Counted from the first letter of the stretch, positions 28,978 through 38,195 are shown. The stretch: DNA of 64,000 nt from Lacticaseibacillus pabuli (GCF_028736235.1 NZ_CP117884.1:1674001-1738000), one strand, 5' to 3'. The notes: generated by a model from the letters alone, not told the origin. Translations and numbers: made by a program.

Positions 28978-29187
28978 GGTGGCCGGTTTGGGTTGCGGAG
29001 GGAGAATGGGCCTGGTGGTGAAACCTATGTAAGCCCGCTTGCGGGCTTACATAGGCGGAATTTTTAAGACAGGCGGGCTTCCCTGGCTTAAAAATTAGCG
29101 AGAAGACCATTTCAGTGCTCGTCTGAAATGGGCTGAAGCGTCCGCACCACCAGGCCCATTCTCCCGGAACAATCCAAACCTGCCACC
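28978..29187 (-). repeat. Structured repeat element, copy B (inverted relative to copy A)
   Basis: Outer arms are 28978-29020 and 29145-29187, complementary except for the same internal loop as in copy A and a few mismatches. Read on the minus strand the order is H1 (29108-29130, CATTTCAG stem), H2 (29059-29096, AATTTTTAAG stem) and H3 (29024-29055, CCTATGTAAGCCCG, a perfect hairpin). Blocks shared with copy A include GCTTCAGCC before H1, CCGCAAGCGG in H3 and TTTCACCAC after H3. The stems differ from copy A in paired positions. Confidence 0.85.
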
Positions 29188-29350
29188 AGCGGGAACGGTC
29201 TCTCGCTCCTCCCCCACGCCACAATGTCCCAAAAACGTCGCGACAAAATCAGTTTTTCAGTTATTGTTTAGCGCTTTCATTGGTGTCACATCATAAATAA
29301 GCTGATATGCCGCTAGTGATGGACAGTTGTCACATTATGGTCAGATGTGC
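29188..29350. other. Intergenic region upstream of cfa
   Basis: It holds no gene. TGTCACATCAT at 29284-29294 is nearly repeated as TGTCACATTAT at 29328-29338, 44 bp apart, just upstream of the cfa promoter. The pair may be regulatory; support is weak. Confidence 0.35.
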
Positions 29351-29379
29351 TTACATTTCGCGGCTGAAAGGTCTAAACT
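29351..29379 (+). promoter_or_regulatory. cfa promoter
   Basis: TTACAT (29351-29356) and TAAACT (29374-29379) are separated by 17 bp and lie 29 bp upstream of the start codon. Confidence 0.5.
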
Positions 29380-29407
29380 GATATTATTCCATTCAGGAGG
29401 GCTATTG

Positions 29408-30592
29408 ATGCTAGAGAAGACACTTTACAAGCAGATGTTCGCACATTCGTTTAACATCCCCGTCACCGTCAACTATTGGGACGGTACCTCGGATACGTAT
29501 GGCGAAGGCCCCGTTCAGGCCGAGATTACTTTCAAAAAAGCCGTCTCCGTTCGCGAAATTGCTAAAAACGCATCGCTCGCACTTGGTGAAGCCTACATGC
29601 GTGGCGATATTGAAATCACGGGTCCTAGTGACCGCCCCATCCAGACCGTCTTGACCGCTGCTTACGAGAGCGCAGAATCATTCATGCGTAATAGCAAGTT
29701 CATGCGTGTGATTCCTAAGCAGTCCCACAGTGAAAAGGCCAGCAAGCACGACGTCCAGAAGCATTATGATGTCGGCAATGACTTCTACAAGTTGTGGCTC
29801 GATCCAACCATGACTTATTCTTGTGCCTACTTCGAACACGACGATGACACGCTGGAACAGGCCCAGATCAACAAGGTGCACCACATCTTGAAGAAGCTCA
29901 ACCCACAGCCTGGTCGCACTTTGCTCGATATTGGTTGTGGCTGGGGTACCCTGATGCTCACTGCAGCTAAGGAATACGGCCTGCACGTGGTCGGCATTAC
30001 CTTGTCTGAAGAACAGCTCAAGTTTGTTCAGCGCCGCATCGACGATGAAGGCCTGGGTGATCTTGCCGAAGTTCACCTGGTCGATTACCGTGAACTCAAG
30101 CACGAACCATTTGACTACATCACCTCAGTTGGGATGTTCGAACACGTTGGTCAGGAAAACCTTGGCGCCTACTTCAAGGACGTTGCCAAGCTCATGGCTG
30201 ACGATGGGGTTGCCCTCATTCACGGGATTACCCGCCAGCAGGGTGGTGCCACTAACGCCTGGCTCACCAAGTACATCTTCCCAGGTGGCTACATTCCTGG
30301 TTTGACCGAAAACATGGGTCACATCATCGACGCCGGCCTGCAAGTTAACGATATGGAAGCTTTGCGTCGTCACTACCAGAAGACTACCGAAATCTGGGAC
30401 GAAAACTTCCACGCCGTCCATGACCAGGTACTCAAGCTGCACGATGAGGAATTCATTCGCATGTGGGATATTTACCTGCAGGCTTGCTCTTCTTCATTCG
30501 AGTCTGGCAACATCGATGTCATTCAGTACCTGCTAACCAAGGGTGCGTCTGGCAAAGACCTGCCAATGACCCGCGACTACATGTACAAATAG
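29408..30592 (+). CDS. cfa: Cyclopropane-fatty-acyl-phospholipid synthase
   Basis: Cfa transfers a methylene group from SAM to unsaturated acyl chains of membrane lipids, giving the cyclopropane fatty acids (e.g. lactobacillic acid) typical of lactobacilli under acid or stationary stress. The start at 29408 follows AGGAGGGC; the frame is open further upstream without a site. The SAM motif [12 protein letters not shown] lies at about residues 172-183, and YSCAYF (about 137) and the [11 protein letters not shown] segment are family-typical. Length is 394 residues. It is a single-gene unit with its own terminator. Confidence 0.95.
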   Translation: MLEKTLYKQMFAHSFNIPVTVNYWDGTSDTYGEGPVQAEITFKKAVSVREIAKNASLALGEAYMRGDIEITGPSDRPIQTVLTAAYESAESFMRNSKFMRVIPKQSHSEKASKHDVQKHYDVGNDFYKLWLDPTMTYSCAYFEHDDDTLEQAQINKVHHILKKLNPQPGRTLLDIGCGWGTLMLTAAKEYGLHVVGITLSEEQLKFVQRRIDDEGLGDLAEVHLVDYRELKHEPFDYITSVGMFEHVGQENLGAYFKDVAKLMADDGVALIHGITRQQGGATNAWLTKYIFPGGYIPGLTENMGHIIDAGLQVNDMEALRRHYQKTTEIWDENFHAVHDQVLKLHDEEFIRMWDIYLQACSSSFESGNIDVIQYLLTKGASGKDLPMTRDYMYK

Positions 30593-30602
30593 ATTAATTC
30601 TG

Positions 30603-30635
30603 GAAGCCCTGCCATTCGTGGTGGGGCTTCTTTGT
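30603..30635 (+). terminator. Rho-independent terminator after cfa
   Basis: GAAGCCC pairs with GGGCTTC across a 14-nt loop that can pair further, followed by TTTGTCT. Confidence 0.75.
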
Positions 30636-30673
30636 CTCTTGTGGTATGATGACCATATCAATTGAATACGTGT

Positions 30674-30762
30674 GCACTAGGGGTGTCGCCAAAGCGGCTG
30701 AGACGTGATTAACCATCACAATCCCTTTGAACCTGTAAGTTCAGACTTGCGTAGGAAAGTGC
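30674..30762 (+). ncRNA. TPP riboswitch (THI element)
   Basis: The conserved parts are in order: GGGGTG and GGCTGAGA in the pyrimidine-sensing arm, ATCCCTTTGAACCTG, then GCGTAGGAAAGT closing with GCACT/AGTGC as P1. It precedes thiM and is followed by a terminator hairpin at 30777-30808. Binding of thiamine pyrophosphate should lower expression of the thiM-thiD-cytX-thiE operon. A TATGAT with TG one base upstream (extended -10) at 30645-30650 is the probable promoter. Confidence 0.95.
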
Positions 30763-30776
30763 CGATTACCTTTTGG

Positions 30777-30808
30777 GGTGCCCGGACTTTTTTGCGGACA
30801 CCTTTTTT
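30777..30808 (+). terminator. Expression-platform terminator of the TPP riboswitch
   Basis: GGTGCCCG pairs with CGGACACC (one mismatch) across a T-rich loop and is followed by TTTTTT. It lies between the aptamer and thiM. Confidence 0.75.
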
Positions 30809-30843
30809 GTGCGCTGCCAACCAGAATGAAAAGAGGAATCGTT

Positions 30844-31647
30844 ATGGCTACATCATTACTGAGTCAATTACGCCAAGCACACCCACTCGTCGTCAATTAT
30901 GCTAACTTTGTCACCCCAGGCTTTGTCGCTAATGGCCTCAATGCCTTGGGCGCCTCGCCTATCATGACCAGTGCCGCAGACGAGGCAACGGACTTGATGG
31001 CGGTCGCAGATGCGCTGGTCATTAATTTGGGCACCATTAACGAGAGTGACAAGGAACTCGTTCTGACACTCGCCGACGCGGCCGCTGCCAACAACCGACC
31101 CATCGTGCTCGATCCCGTCGCAGTTGGCGCAACCGCCTACCGCATGCGGTGGGCCCGTCAACTACTGGCCGACTACGCAATCAGCGTCATCCGGGGCAAC
31201 GCCAGTGAAATTGCCGCGCTCAGTGGTGCCGCCGCCAACGCGAAGGGAATCGATGCCGGTGAAACTGCCGAGGATCCCGCAATTATTGCCGCCCACTGTG
31301 CCACGCAATATGACTGCACGGTCGTCCTATCTGGTGCAACTGACATCGTGGCAACCCCGGGCCGCGTCGTCAAAGTGACCGGCGGCAGTGAGTTGCTGCC
31401 TGCCGTGGTGGGTTCCGGCGATTTGCTGTCGAGTTTCATCGCTGCCTTTAGCGCCGTGGCACCGGACTTGCAAACTGCGGCCATTGCAGCCTGCAGCGTG
31501 ATGGACGCTGCCGCCGAATTCGCGGCGGAGGACCTGAACCAGCGTCAGCCCGGCACTTTTGCGGCCGTCCTGATGGATGCCTTAACCGCATTGACACCCG
31601 AACGCGTCGCTACAATTATTGATACCGTGGAGGAATTTCATGACTGA
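30844..31647 (+). CDS. thiM: Hydroxyethylthiazole kinase
   Basis: ThiM phosphorylates the thiazole moiety (4-methyl-5-hydroxyethylthiazole) in thiamine salvage. The start at 30844 follows AAGAGGAA. The N-terminal segment HPLVVNYANFVTPGFVANGLNALGASPIM and the PVAVGATAYR region match the ribokinase-like fold of ThiM. The catalytic region is VGSGDLLSSFIAAF; the usual Cys of VTGTGC-type motifs is replaced here by Asp-Leu, which also occurs in ribokinase-type enzymes. Length is 267 residues. The 3' end overlaps thiD by 8 bp. Confidence 0.93.
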   Translation: MATSLLSQLRQAHPLVVNYANFVTPGFVANGLNALGASPIMTSAADEATDLMAVADALVINLGTINESDKELVLTLADAAAANNRPIVLDPVAVGATAYRMRWARQLLADYAISVIRGNASEIAALSGAAANAKGIDAGETAEDPAIIAAHCATQYDCTVVLSGATDIVATPGRVVKVTGGSELLPAVVGSGDLLSSFIAAFSAVAPDLQTAAIAACSVMDAAAEFAAEDLNQRQPGTFAAVLMDALTALTPERVATIIDTVEEFHD

Positions 31648-32461
31648 ATTAACGCAATTTCCACAAGCTCTCTCCATCGCCGGTTCTGACAGCGGCGGTG
31701 GTGCCGGCATGCAAGCCGACCTCAATACAATTACCGCGCGTCACGTCTTTGCCACGACGGTTCTGGTCGCCATTACTGCCCAAAATACGATTGGCGTGCA
31801 GGATTCAATGGCCCTGCCACCCGCAATGATTGACGCGCAGTTTGCCTCAATCGCCGCTGACCTCGACATTCGGGCGTGCAAAACGGGCATGCTGGCGGAC
31901 GTGCCGACCGTGCGCGCCGTGGTCCGCAACCTCAAGCAATATGACCTCGGCCCACTCACCGTGGATCCCGTCATGATTGCGAAGGGTGGCGCCTCCCTCT
32001 TAACCGAGGATGCCGTTGCGGTCGTTCGAGATGAGTTACTGCCACTCGCCACACTCGTAACCCCTAACTTGCCTGAAGCCGAGAAGCTCAGTGGCATCAC
32101 CATTAAGACCGCCCAGGACATGCAGGACGCGGCCGATTATTTCCGTGGTATTGGCGCGCAAAACGTCATCATCAAGGGTGGCCACCTGACCGAGGAGCCA
32201 GTCGCAAGTGACTTTGTTCTCCTAGCAGACGGCAGTTCTTTTTGGATGACTGCGCCACGGGTCAACACCGTGCGCACCCACGGAACGGGCGACACTTTGT
32301 CTGCTTGCATTACAGCCGAGCTCGCTAAGGGGGCAACAATGGCCGACGCAATTCGCACCGGTAAGGCCTACGTGGAAGCGGCAATTCGCGACGGCATCAT
32401 CGTGGGTCATGGGCACGGGCCACTCAATCACTGGGCATACGCGGAGGCTGGCAATGACTAG
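31640..32461 (+). CDS. thiD: Hydroxymethylpyrimidine/phosphomethylpyrimidine kinase
   Basis: ThiD phosphorylates HMP twice to HMP-PP. The N-terminus ALSIAGSDSGGGAGMQADL is diagnostic. KTGML, DPVMIAKGG, TPNLPEAEKL and the catalytic HGTGDTLSACI follow. Length is 273 residues. The start at 31640 has GTGGAGGA upstream and overlaps thiM. With ThiM and ThiE it forms a salvage route; no ThiC or ThiG is seen, so the cell likely imports precursors. Confidence 0.95.
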   Translation: MTELTQFPQALSIAGSDSGGGAGMQADLNTITARHVFATTVLVAITAQNTIGVQDSMALPPAMIDAQFASIAADLDIRACKTGMLADVPTVRAVVRNLKQYDLGPLTVDPVMIAKGGASLLTEDAVAVVRDELLPLATLVTPNLPEAEKLSGITIKTAQDMQDAADYFRGIGAQNVIIKGGHLTEEPVASDFVLLADGSSFWMTAPRVNTVRTHGTGDTLSACITAELAKGATMADAIRTGKAYVEAAIRDGIIVGHGHGPLNHWAYAEAGND

Positions 32462-33632
32462 CACCCGCGATAACGTTCTGTTGTGGTTTGGCGCAGCGAT
32501 TTCGCTCGCCGAAATGATTTCCGGTACCTTGTTTGCGCCACTCGGCCTCGCGCAAGGCGCACTCGCTATTGTGCTCGGTCATTTGATTGGCGGCTTGCTC
32601 ATGCTTGGTTGCGGGCTGATTGGTGCGCGAACACGCCAGCCCGCAATGGTAACAACTAAGTACACATTTGGCCGGATTGGGGGCGGCTGGTTCGCCAGTC
32701 TCAACGTCTTGCAGCTGCTCGGCTGGACAGCCGTCATGGTGATCACCGGCGCACAAGCCTGCCAGCTATTTTTGCCGGTGTCCTTAGGCTTCTGGGCCGC
32801 CGTGATTGGCGCCGTGACGGTTTTGTGGCTCGTGATTGGCCTGCAGGACCTGGGACCGCTCAACCGGGTGGCGATGTTGGCCCTGCTAGCGGCCTGTGTT
32901 TACCTCAGCGTACGCATTCTTGGCGCGGGCAGCGGGACGGTTCATGAAACCGGTAGCCTAAGCTTTGGCGCCGCCTTGGAACTCGCAATCGCGATGCCCC
33001 TGTCCTGGCTACCTCTCATCAGCGACTATACCAGCAAGGCCAAAAAGCCAGTACACGCCACGGTTTGGAGTGTCATTGTCTACAACCTGACCAGCGGCTG
33101 GATGTATCTGATTGGTTTGTTCGGCGTCGTGCTCACTGGCCAGACCCAAATCGCCGCGCTGATGCAACACTTTGGCATGGGCATCATCGCCCTTGTCGTC
33201 GTCATTTTAGCCACTATCACGACCACTTTTCTTGACGTTTTCTCGGCCGGGGTTAGCGGCAATACCCTATTTAACAGACTCCCAGTTAAGTGGCAAGCAA
33301 TTGGCATCACGGTTGCGGGCACCGTCGTCGGTATTTTTGTGCCGATGAGCGCCTACGAAAACTTCCTGTACTGGATATCGTCCGTGTTCGTCCCAATGGC
33401 GGTCATTCAGATTGTCGACTATTTCTTTGGCCACCATCGCAGTACAATGGCTATGGACTGGCCGCGCATGGTTCTGTGGATTTGCGGCGTAGCGCTTTAC
33501 CGCTACTTTTTGACCATCCAAACACCACTGGGTAGTACCATTCCCGTGGTCATTATTCTGGCAATTCTCAGCGCCATCCTGACGCGGGTCTTACCTTCGA
33601 AAGGAAACACTTCCCATGAGTTTACAAAATGA
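32454..33632 (+). CDS. cytX: CytX-like hydroxymethylpyrimidine transporter
   Basis: This 392-residue permease of the NCS1 (cytosine/purine/thiamine) family has about 11-12 hydrophobic helices and the N-terminal GAAISLAEMISGTLFAPLG segment. Its place between thiD and thiE, under a TPP riboswitch, matches CytX, the predicted HMP importer. The start at 32454 has GGAGG upstream and overlaps thiD by 8 bp. The substrate is inferred from context, not shown by the sequence. Confidence 0.9.
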   Translation: MTSTRDNVLLWFGAAISLAEMISGTLFAPLGLAQGALAIVLGHLIGGLLMLGCGLIGARTRQPAMVTTKYTFGRIGGGWFASLNVLQLLGWTAVMVITGAQACQLFLPVSLGFWAAVIGAVTVLWLVIGLQDLGPLNRVAMLALLAACVYLSVRILGAGSGTVHETGSLSFGAALELAIAMPLSWLPLISDYTSKAKKPVHATVWSVIVYNLTSGWMYLIGLFGVVLTGQTQIAALMQHFGMGIIALVVVILATITTTFLDVFSAGVSGNTLFNRLPVKWQAIGITVAGTVVGIFVPMSAYENFLYWISSVFVPMAVIQIVDYFFGHHRSTMAMDWPRMVLWICGVALYRYFLTIQTPLGSTIPVVIILAILSAILTRVLPSKGNTSHEFTK

Positions 33633-34245
33633 TCTTGCTCTTTACGCTGTCACTGACCGTAGCTGGCTGAACGGCCGCAGCCTCCACGATTGCGTCGCAG
33701 AGGCCCTGCGCGGTGGTGCCACCATGGTTCAACTGCGTGAAAAACACCTCGACGACGATGCCTTCACCGCTGAGGCGCGTGATATCAAACAGTTATGTGC
33801 CGACTACCACGTTCCCTTCATCATTAACGACAACCTCACCGTTGCCATGGCCGTCGACGCGGATGGCATTCACGTCGGTCAGGACGACATGTCCGCCCTG
33901 GAGATCCGCCGCCAGTGGGGTAAAAATAAGATTGTCGGTGTCTCTGCACAAACAGTCGCCGAAGCGGTGCGTGCCGAAAAGGATGGCGCGGACTACCTCG
34001 GTGTTGGCGCCGTCTTCCCGACAGCGACCAAAACTGATGCCATTGACGTACCACTCCCCGTGCTACGCGATATCACCAAAGCAACATCAATCCCAACCGT
34101 TGCAATTGGCGGGATTGACTTGACCAATACCACGCAACTGAAAGACAGTGGCATTGTCGGTATCGCCATCATTTCAGCAATTTTCGCCGCTGATGACATT
34201 GCGGCAGCCAGCGCCGCCCTGCGCCAGGCGAGTCAGCAATTATAA
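33616..34245 (+). CDS. thiE: Thiamine-phosphate synthase
   Basis: ThiE joins HMP-PP and thiazole phosphate into thiamine phosphate. This TIM barrel of 209 residues has the pyrophosphate-binding VQLREKHLDDDAF and the INDNLTVAMAVDADGIHVGQDDM segment, then YLGVGAVFPTATKTDA and VAIGGID near the phosphate site. It overlaps the end of cytX and is the last gene of the riboswitch operon. Confidence 0.96.
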   Translation: MSLQNDLALYAVTDRSWLNGRSLHDCVAEALRGGATMVQLREKHLDDDAFTAEARDIKQLCADYHVPFIINDNLTVAMAVDADGIHVGQDDMSALEIRRQWGKNKIVGVSAQTVAEAVRAEKDGADYLGVGAVFPTATKTDAIDVPLPVLRDITKATSIPTVAIGGIDLTNTTQLKDSGIVGIAIISAIFAADDIAAASAALRQASQQL

Positions 34246-34262
34246 TAATTCTTCTGGACACC

Positions 34263-34296
34263 AAAATGGCGGCCCGCCAACGCGAGCCGCCATTTT
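34263..34296. terminator. Bidirectional terminator between thiE and the ABC exporter
   Basis: AAAATGGCGG pairs perfectly with CCGCCATTTT around a GC-rich loop; A- and T-runs flank it. The two genes converge here. Confidence 0.88.
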
Positions 34297-34312
34297 CATA
34301 CGCAGATTTCAC

Positions 34313-36301
34313 TTAATCCGCTGATAACGCATCAATTGGGTTCAAGCGTGAAGCACTCCGAGCCGGCAGAAGTGCAGCCAGGAAGGAGATGACAATCGCG
34401 ACGATGAAGGCAAAAATGACGTTGCCCGGCGTAATCGCAATCATGGTGTACTTCGCAATCTGGTACAACGCGCCGTTAAGCAGTGCCCCCAGTCCGAATG
34501 CCAGGACTGTACCCAGTACCGCAGCGAGCAGGCCAATGAACAGGGACTCAGAGGTGAACAAGCGGCGAATGTCGCGTTTGCTTTCCCCAAGTGCACGTAG
34601 TATCCCGATTTCCTTGGTCCGTTCCGAAACGGACATGTACATCGTGACGATAATCATCAGCGCAGAGACCACCAGGGAAATACCGGCAATGGCCGCCAGC
34701 ACATTGGTTGCCAGGCTCGTAAAGGTGTTAATCGTGTCGAGCATATCCCCGACCGAAATCCCGACGTAGGCTAGCTTGTTGCCATCCTTTATCGTGTTGA
34801 TCTTCTTGGTGACTGATTTGACATACTTCGTGTCCGGAACCTTCACGCTAGCAAACATCGGTGCAGCGTTGGCCTTCGCATTCGTCAGCTGTTGCTTCAT
34901 GGTGCCATAGCTCGCCGCCACGGTCGCGCCAGACGCACCGGAATCAATCACACCGGAGACCTTAAGCTTCGCGTTAATCATGACGGGTCGATTATTCTGG
35001 TCAAATGCCGCGTACTTCACGGTCACCGTCTTGCCAACAATATTCCGCCAGTGCTTCGGGTAAACCACCTCGGCGAAGTTTTTCTTGTCGACGACAATTT
35101 CACCCTTGCCTGGTTTGGCGCCAGCCTTCAGTGAATTGGCAGACAACGCACCAGTCCAGGTTTGGTACTGCGGAATCGTGGCCTTCTTCGTGCCGTAACT
35201 AACCTCGGTATTGGACCACTGGTAACCAGGTTCAACCTTGGCCACATGCTTAAGGTCGCGCAACTGTTTAAGGTTCGCGTCGCTCAGCGTGATAGATTTA
35301 TAATCACTCGCCATGCGCTGCGTCGTGCTGGCCATGCGCTCACCAGCCGCCTTGTGACTATCCTTATCCACGTTGCGCATGACGGTCGGATAATTCGGGT
35401 TAGCAAGGTCTGTGACCTGCTTGTTAATGTAGCCCTTCACCCCATTACCCAGTCCCATGAACAGCATCACGGCAAACAAGCCAATCGCTGTTCCGAGGAT
35501 GATTAGGAAATTGCGACCAAAGTTATAGGACAGATGCTTGAACGCCGTGCGGTATGACGCCATGGCAGGCAAAGGCTTGGCCGGAATGGTCGTCTCCTTT
35601 TCCTGGTTATCATAGGCCGGCTTGATGCGTTCGTCGCCATCAATCTTCCCGTCAGCCAGGTGCACAATGCGGGTCCCGTGATCCGCGACTTCCTGGGAGT
35701 GCGTCACCGCGATGACCAGTTTACCAGATTTGGCAATGTCATCGAGCAAGGTCAGGACCTCTGCCGTGTTAACGGAGTCCAGGGCGCCGGTCGGTTCGTC
35801 AGCAATAATCACTTGTGGGTCGGCAGCAAGCGCGCGGGCAATCGCAACACGCTGCTTTTGCCCACCAGACAGCTGATTCGGGTGCTTCTTCATCTGATCT
35901 GCCAGGCCCACCTGCTTGAGCAAATCCGTCGCGCGGGCGTTGCGTTCGCTCCGGTTTAGCGTCGTCATGTCCAGTGCAACCAGGACATTTTCAAGGACGG
36001 TGAGGTGACTAATCAGGTTGTAGGCCTGGTAAATATAGCCAATCGTGCCACGACGGTATGCATCGAGCATCTTTTCTTTCTTGTGATCCAGCTTCTGGCC
36101 GTTAATGGTGACTTGGCCTTCAAAGTTACGGTCAAGGCCGCCGATAATGTTCATCAGGGTTGACTTCCCACCACCCGATTCACCGAGGATGGAGACAAAC
36201 TCGCCCAACTCAAAGTCGAGGTCAATTCCCTTTAAAACGGGGAACTCTTCCTTACCAAGAAAATATGATTTGCGGATATTGCGCAATTCCAAAAATGACA
36301 T
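34313..36301 (-). CDS. MacB-like ABC transporter, ATPase fused to FtsX-type permease
   Basis: This 662-residue fusion has an ATPase domain (about 1-225) with Walker A GESGGGKST, the signature LSGGQKQR and Walker B VIIADEPTGALD. A permease part follows: one helix near residues 263-283, a large extracytoplasmic domain (about 290-530), and three helices near 540, 590 and 630 with the FtsX loop SERTKEIGILRALGESKRDI. Such proteins export peptides or act as mechanotransmission pumps; no substrate is evident. It stands alone with no two-component partner. An 8-bp inverted repeat (36332-36358) lies just upstream. Confidence 0.92.
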   Translation of the reverse strand: MSFLELRNIRKSYFLGKEEFPVLKGIDLDFELGEFVSILGESGGGKSTLMNIIGGLDRNFEGQVTINGQKLDHKKEKMLDAYRRGTIGYIYQAYNLISHLTVLENVLVALDMTTLNRSERNARATDLLKQVGLADQMKKHPNQLSGGQKQRVAIARALAADPQVIIADEPTGALDSVNTAEVLTLLDDIAKSGKLVIAVTHSQEVADHGTRIVHLADGKIDGDERIKPAYDNQEKETTIPAKPLPAMASYRTAFKHLSYNFGRNFLIILGTAIGLFAVMLFMGLGNGVKGYINKQVTDLANPNYPTVMRNVDKDSHKAAGERMASTTQRMASDYKSITLSDANLKQLRDLKHVAKVEPGYQWSNTEVSYGTKKATIPQYQTWTGALSANSLKAGAKPGKGEIVVDKKNFAEVVYPKHWRNIVGKTVTVKYAAFDQNNRPVMINAKLKVSGVIDSGASGATVAASYGTMKQQLTNAKANAAPMFASVKVPDTKYVKSVTKKINTIKDGNKLAYVGISVGDMLDTINTFTSLATNVLAAIAGISLVVSALMIIVTMYMSVSERTKEIGILRALGESKRDIRRLFTSESLFIGLLAAVLGTVLAFGLGALLNGALYQIAKYTMIAITPGNVIFAFIVAIVISFLAALLPARSASRLNPIDALSAD

Positions 36302-36331
36302 GATTGTACGCTCCTGCGCTTCTCTAAATTT

Positions 36332-36358
36332 GAAGTGAGTGTTGCCTCACCTCACTTC
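36332..36358. promoter_or_regulatory. Inverted repeat upstream of the ABC exporter
   Basis: GAAGTGAG and CTCACTTC form perfect 8-bp arms around 11 nt, 31 bp before the start codon. It could be an operator or a leader hairpin; the regulator is unknown. Confidence 0.4.
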
Positions 36359-36442
36359 TCAACCTGGTTAAATTTACTTAATATTCCAACTGCGTGCATG
36401 GGTCCAAAGACCTATTTATGAAAATAATCATGAAAAGTAATG

Positions 36443-36474
36443 AAAAAGGCCGGCCCACGTGGGGTCGACCTTTC
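36443..36474 (-). terminator. Rho-independent terminator after the aldo/keto reductase
   Basis: On the minus strand AAAGGTCGACCC pairs with GGCCGGCCTTT around CACGTG, followed by TTTTTC. Confidence 0.75.
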
Positions 36475-36540
36475 ATGCCGATGCTGAATTTGTGAGATGC
36501 GTTTCAACCAGGGATAGTCTGCGCATCCGTGTTGCTGAGA

Positions 36541-37518
36541 TTACCAGAGATAGTGCACTGGGTTCTTAATCATTTCATCGTAAACATCCTGCACAACACC
36601 CATTTGTTCATGGGTCAATGCGGGCAGATCGGACGCAATCGTGTTGCGCTCAATCTGGGTTGGGTTGCTGGCCCCAGGAATGACGGCGGAAACGGCATCG
36701 TACATCAGGATGAAGCGCAATGCGGTTGCGGCCATGTTGTCCACGTGCAGGCGCTTCTTGAGTTCCTGCGCGGCGTCAACGCCGGTGTTAAAGTCGACCC
36801 CAGAGAAGGTTTCACCCTTATCAAAGAGCTCACCGTTCCGGTTATTACTCCGCTGGTCGGTTGGCGCGAACTTGGTGTCCTTGGTCATCTTACCTGTCAG
36901 CAGGCCACTAGCCAATGGGACACGCGCCAGGATGCCGACGTTATGTTCCTTAGCCAGCTTGAAGAACAACTGGGCAGGACGGAGACGGAACATGTTGAAG
37001 ATGATTTCAACCGCTGCGACGTTGTAGTCCAGTGCCTTGATTGCTTCTTCAACCCGTTCAACACTCACTCCGTAATGCTTGATCTTGCCCTCAGCCTGCA
37101 ATTGGTCAAGGGTTTCGAACATCTTCGGATTGTAGTACGTCTGCATTGGTGGACAGTGCAAGAGCACGAGGTCGAGGGAATCAACGCCCATGTTCTTGCG
37201 GGATTCGTCCACGTAGCGCCGCAGTGCTTCGGGTGCGAAGTGGTCCACACTCAGCGGCTCCTCCTTGCGACCAATCTTCGTGGTGTAGTGGACGTCTGGG
37301 TGCTTCTTAATAAAGTCCCCGACGGCCTTTTCACTTTCGCCGCCCTGATAGCCGTCAGCGGTATCAAAGAAGTTGACACCCTTGCTGTAGGCTTCTTCAA
37401 GGGTCGCGTCCGCGTCAGCACGGTCAAATGGGGCACCCCACTTGCCGCCAAGCTGCCATGTGCCCAAAGAAACTTCACTAATCTTGTAACCCGTCTTACC
37501 TAACATGCGATATTTCAT
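36541..37518 (-). CDS. Aldo/keto reductase
   Basis: This 325-residue NADPH-dependent oxidoreductase has an (alpha/beta)8 barrel. The N-terminal MLGKTGYKISEVSLGTWQLGGKWG matches the YhdN/Tas-like branch. The catalytic tetrad region shows FDTADGYQGGESEKAVG (Asp, Tyr), TTKIGR (Lys) and DLVLLHCPP (His). The cofactor loop is VIPGASNPTQIERN. The substrate cannot be told; detoxification of aldehydes is common in the family. It is monocistronic, with its own terminator. Confidence 0.92.
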   Translation of the reverse strand: MKYRMLGKTGYKISEVSLGTWQLGGKWGAPFDRADADATLEEAYSKGVNFFDTADGYQGGESEKAVGDFIKKHPDVHYTTKIGRKEEPLSVDHFAPEALRRYVDESRKNMGVDSLDLVLLHCPPMQTYYNPKMFETLDQLQAEGKIKHYGVSVERVEEAIKALDYNVAAVEIIFNMFRLRPAQLFFKLAKEHNVGILARVPLASGLLTGKMTKDTKFAPTDQRSNNRNGELFDKGETFSGVDFNTGVDAAQELKKRLHVDNMAATALRFILMYDAVSAVIPGASNPTQIERNTIASDLPALTHEQMGVVQDVYDEMIKNPVHYLW

Positions 37519-37623
37519 TGTATGAACTCCTCTCTAAGCAAGGCATACGCCCTGCGTTCTACAAGTTATATTTTAGTCCACTCACCAAGGCAGACAAGCA
37601 CGCACAAAATTGTGCCTTAATGA

Positions 37624-38106
37624 TTAGAGCGTCTGCACCATGTTGTACCAGACCTCCCCAGCATGGGCGGAGTCTGCGATTCCTTCATTAACATAGCCGT
37701 GCGCCTCATAGAACGGAATGAGCCGTTTGAGACAGGTCAGCGTTATGGCCTGGCGTCCTTGATCACGAGCTCGCGCTGCAAATGCAGTCAGTAATTGACC
37801 GCCGACCCCCTGTCCTTGCGCGCTTGGCGCCACTGCCAGGCTCAGGATGGCAAGGTAAGGCGCGGAGGTCTCATTGGGCGTCAACGTCTTGAACAGGTCG
37901 TCCGTGATATAGCGTTGCGTTAGCGCCGGGCCGACCACGTAACCGGTCACCTGACCGTTTTGCTCCGCCACGAGAAAAGTGTCCGGAATTTGAACAATCC
38001 GGTCCCGCATTGCCGCCTCAGTTGCCGCTTCGTCTGGCGTGAAGCCGGCGTGCTCGATGGTCATGATTTGGGCGAGCTCATTGGGTTGTGCCTGATGAAT
38101 TTGCAT
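37624..38106 (-). CDS. GNAT family N-acetyltransferase
   Basis: The start at 38106 (MQIHQAQPNELAQIM) is preceded by GAGGA, giving 160 residues. The acetyl-CoA loop is LAVAPSAQGQGVGGQLL (motif A, Q-x-x-G-x-G). Motif B is LTCLKRLIPFYEAHGYVNEG. The overall pattern resembles small-molecule or arylalkylamine-type N-acetyltransferases, but the acceptor is unknown. The gene lies between the reductase and the divergent fructose operon, with no clear partner. Confidence 0.88.
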   Translation of the reverse strand: MQIHQAQPNELAQIMTIEHAGFTPDEAATEAAMRDRIVQIPDTFLVAEQNGQVTGYVVGPALTQRYITDDLFKTLTPNETSAPYLAILSLAVAPSAQGQGVGGQLLTAFAARARDQGRQAITLTCLKRLIPFYEAHGYVNEGIADSAHAGEVWYNMVQTL

Positions 38107-38195
38107 TTGTGAATCCTCATTTCGCATGAAATTTTGTACCTTTAGAATAGGCCTCCTCCCTAGCGGCGACAAGGGTTAGGCAATATGGCAGCGAT

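Noticed and set aside
28362..29187. The paired repeats as simple Rho-independent terminators
   Set aside because: Neither has a T-run after the outer stem, both are over 200 bp with three internal hairpins, and nrdE already has its own terminator at 28321-28348.
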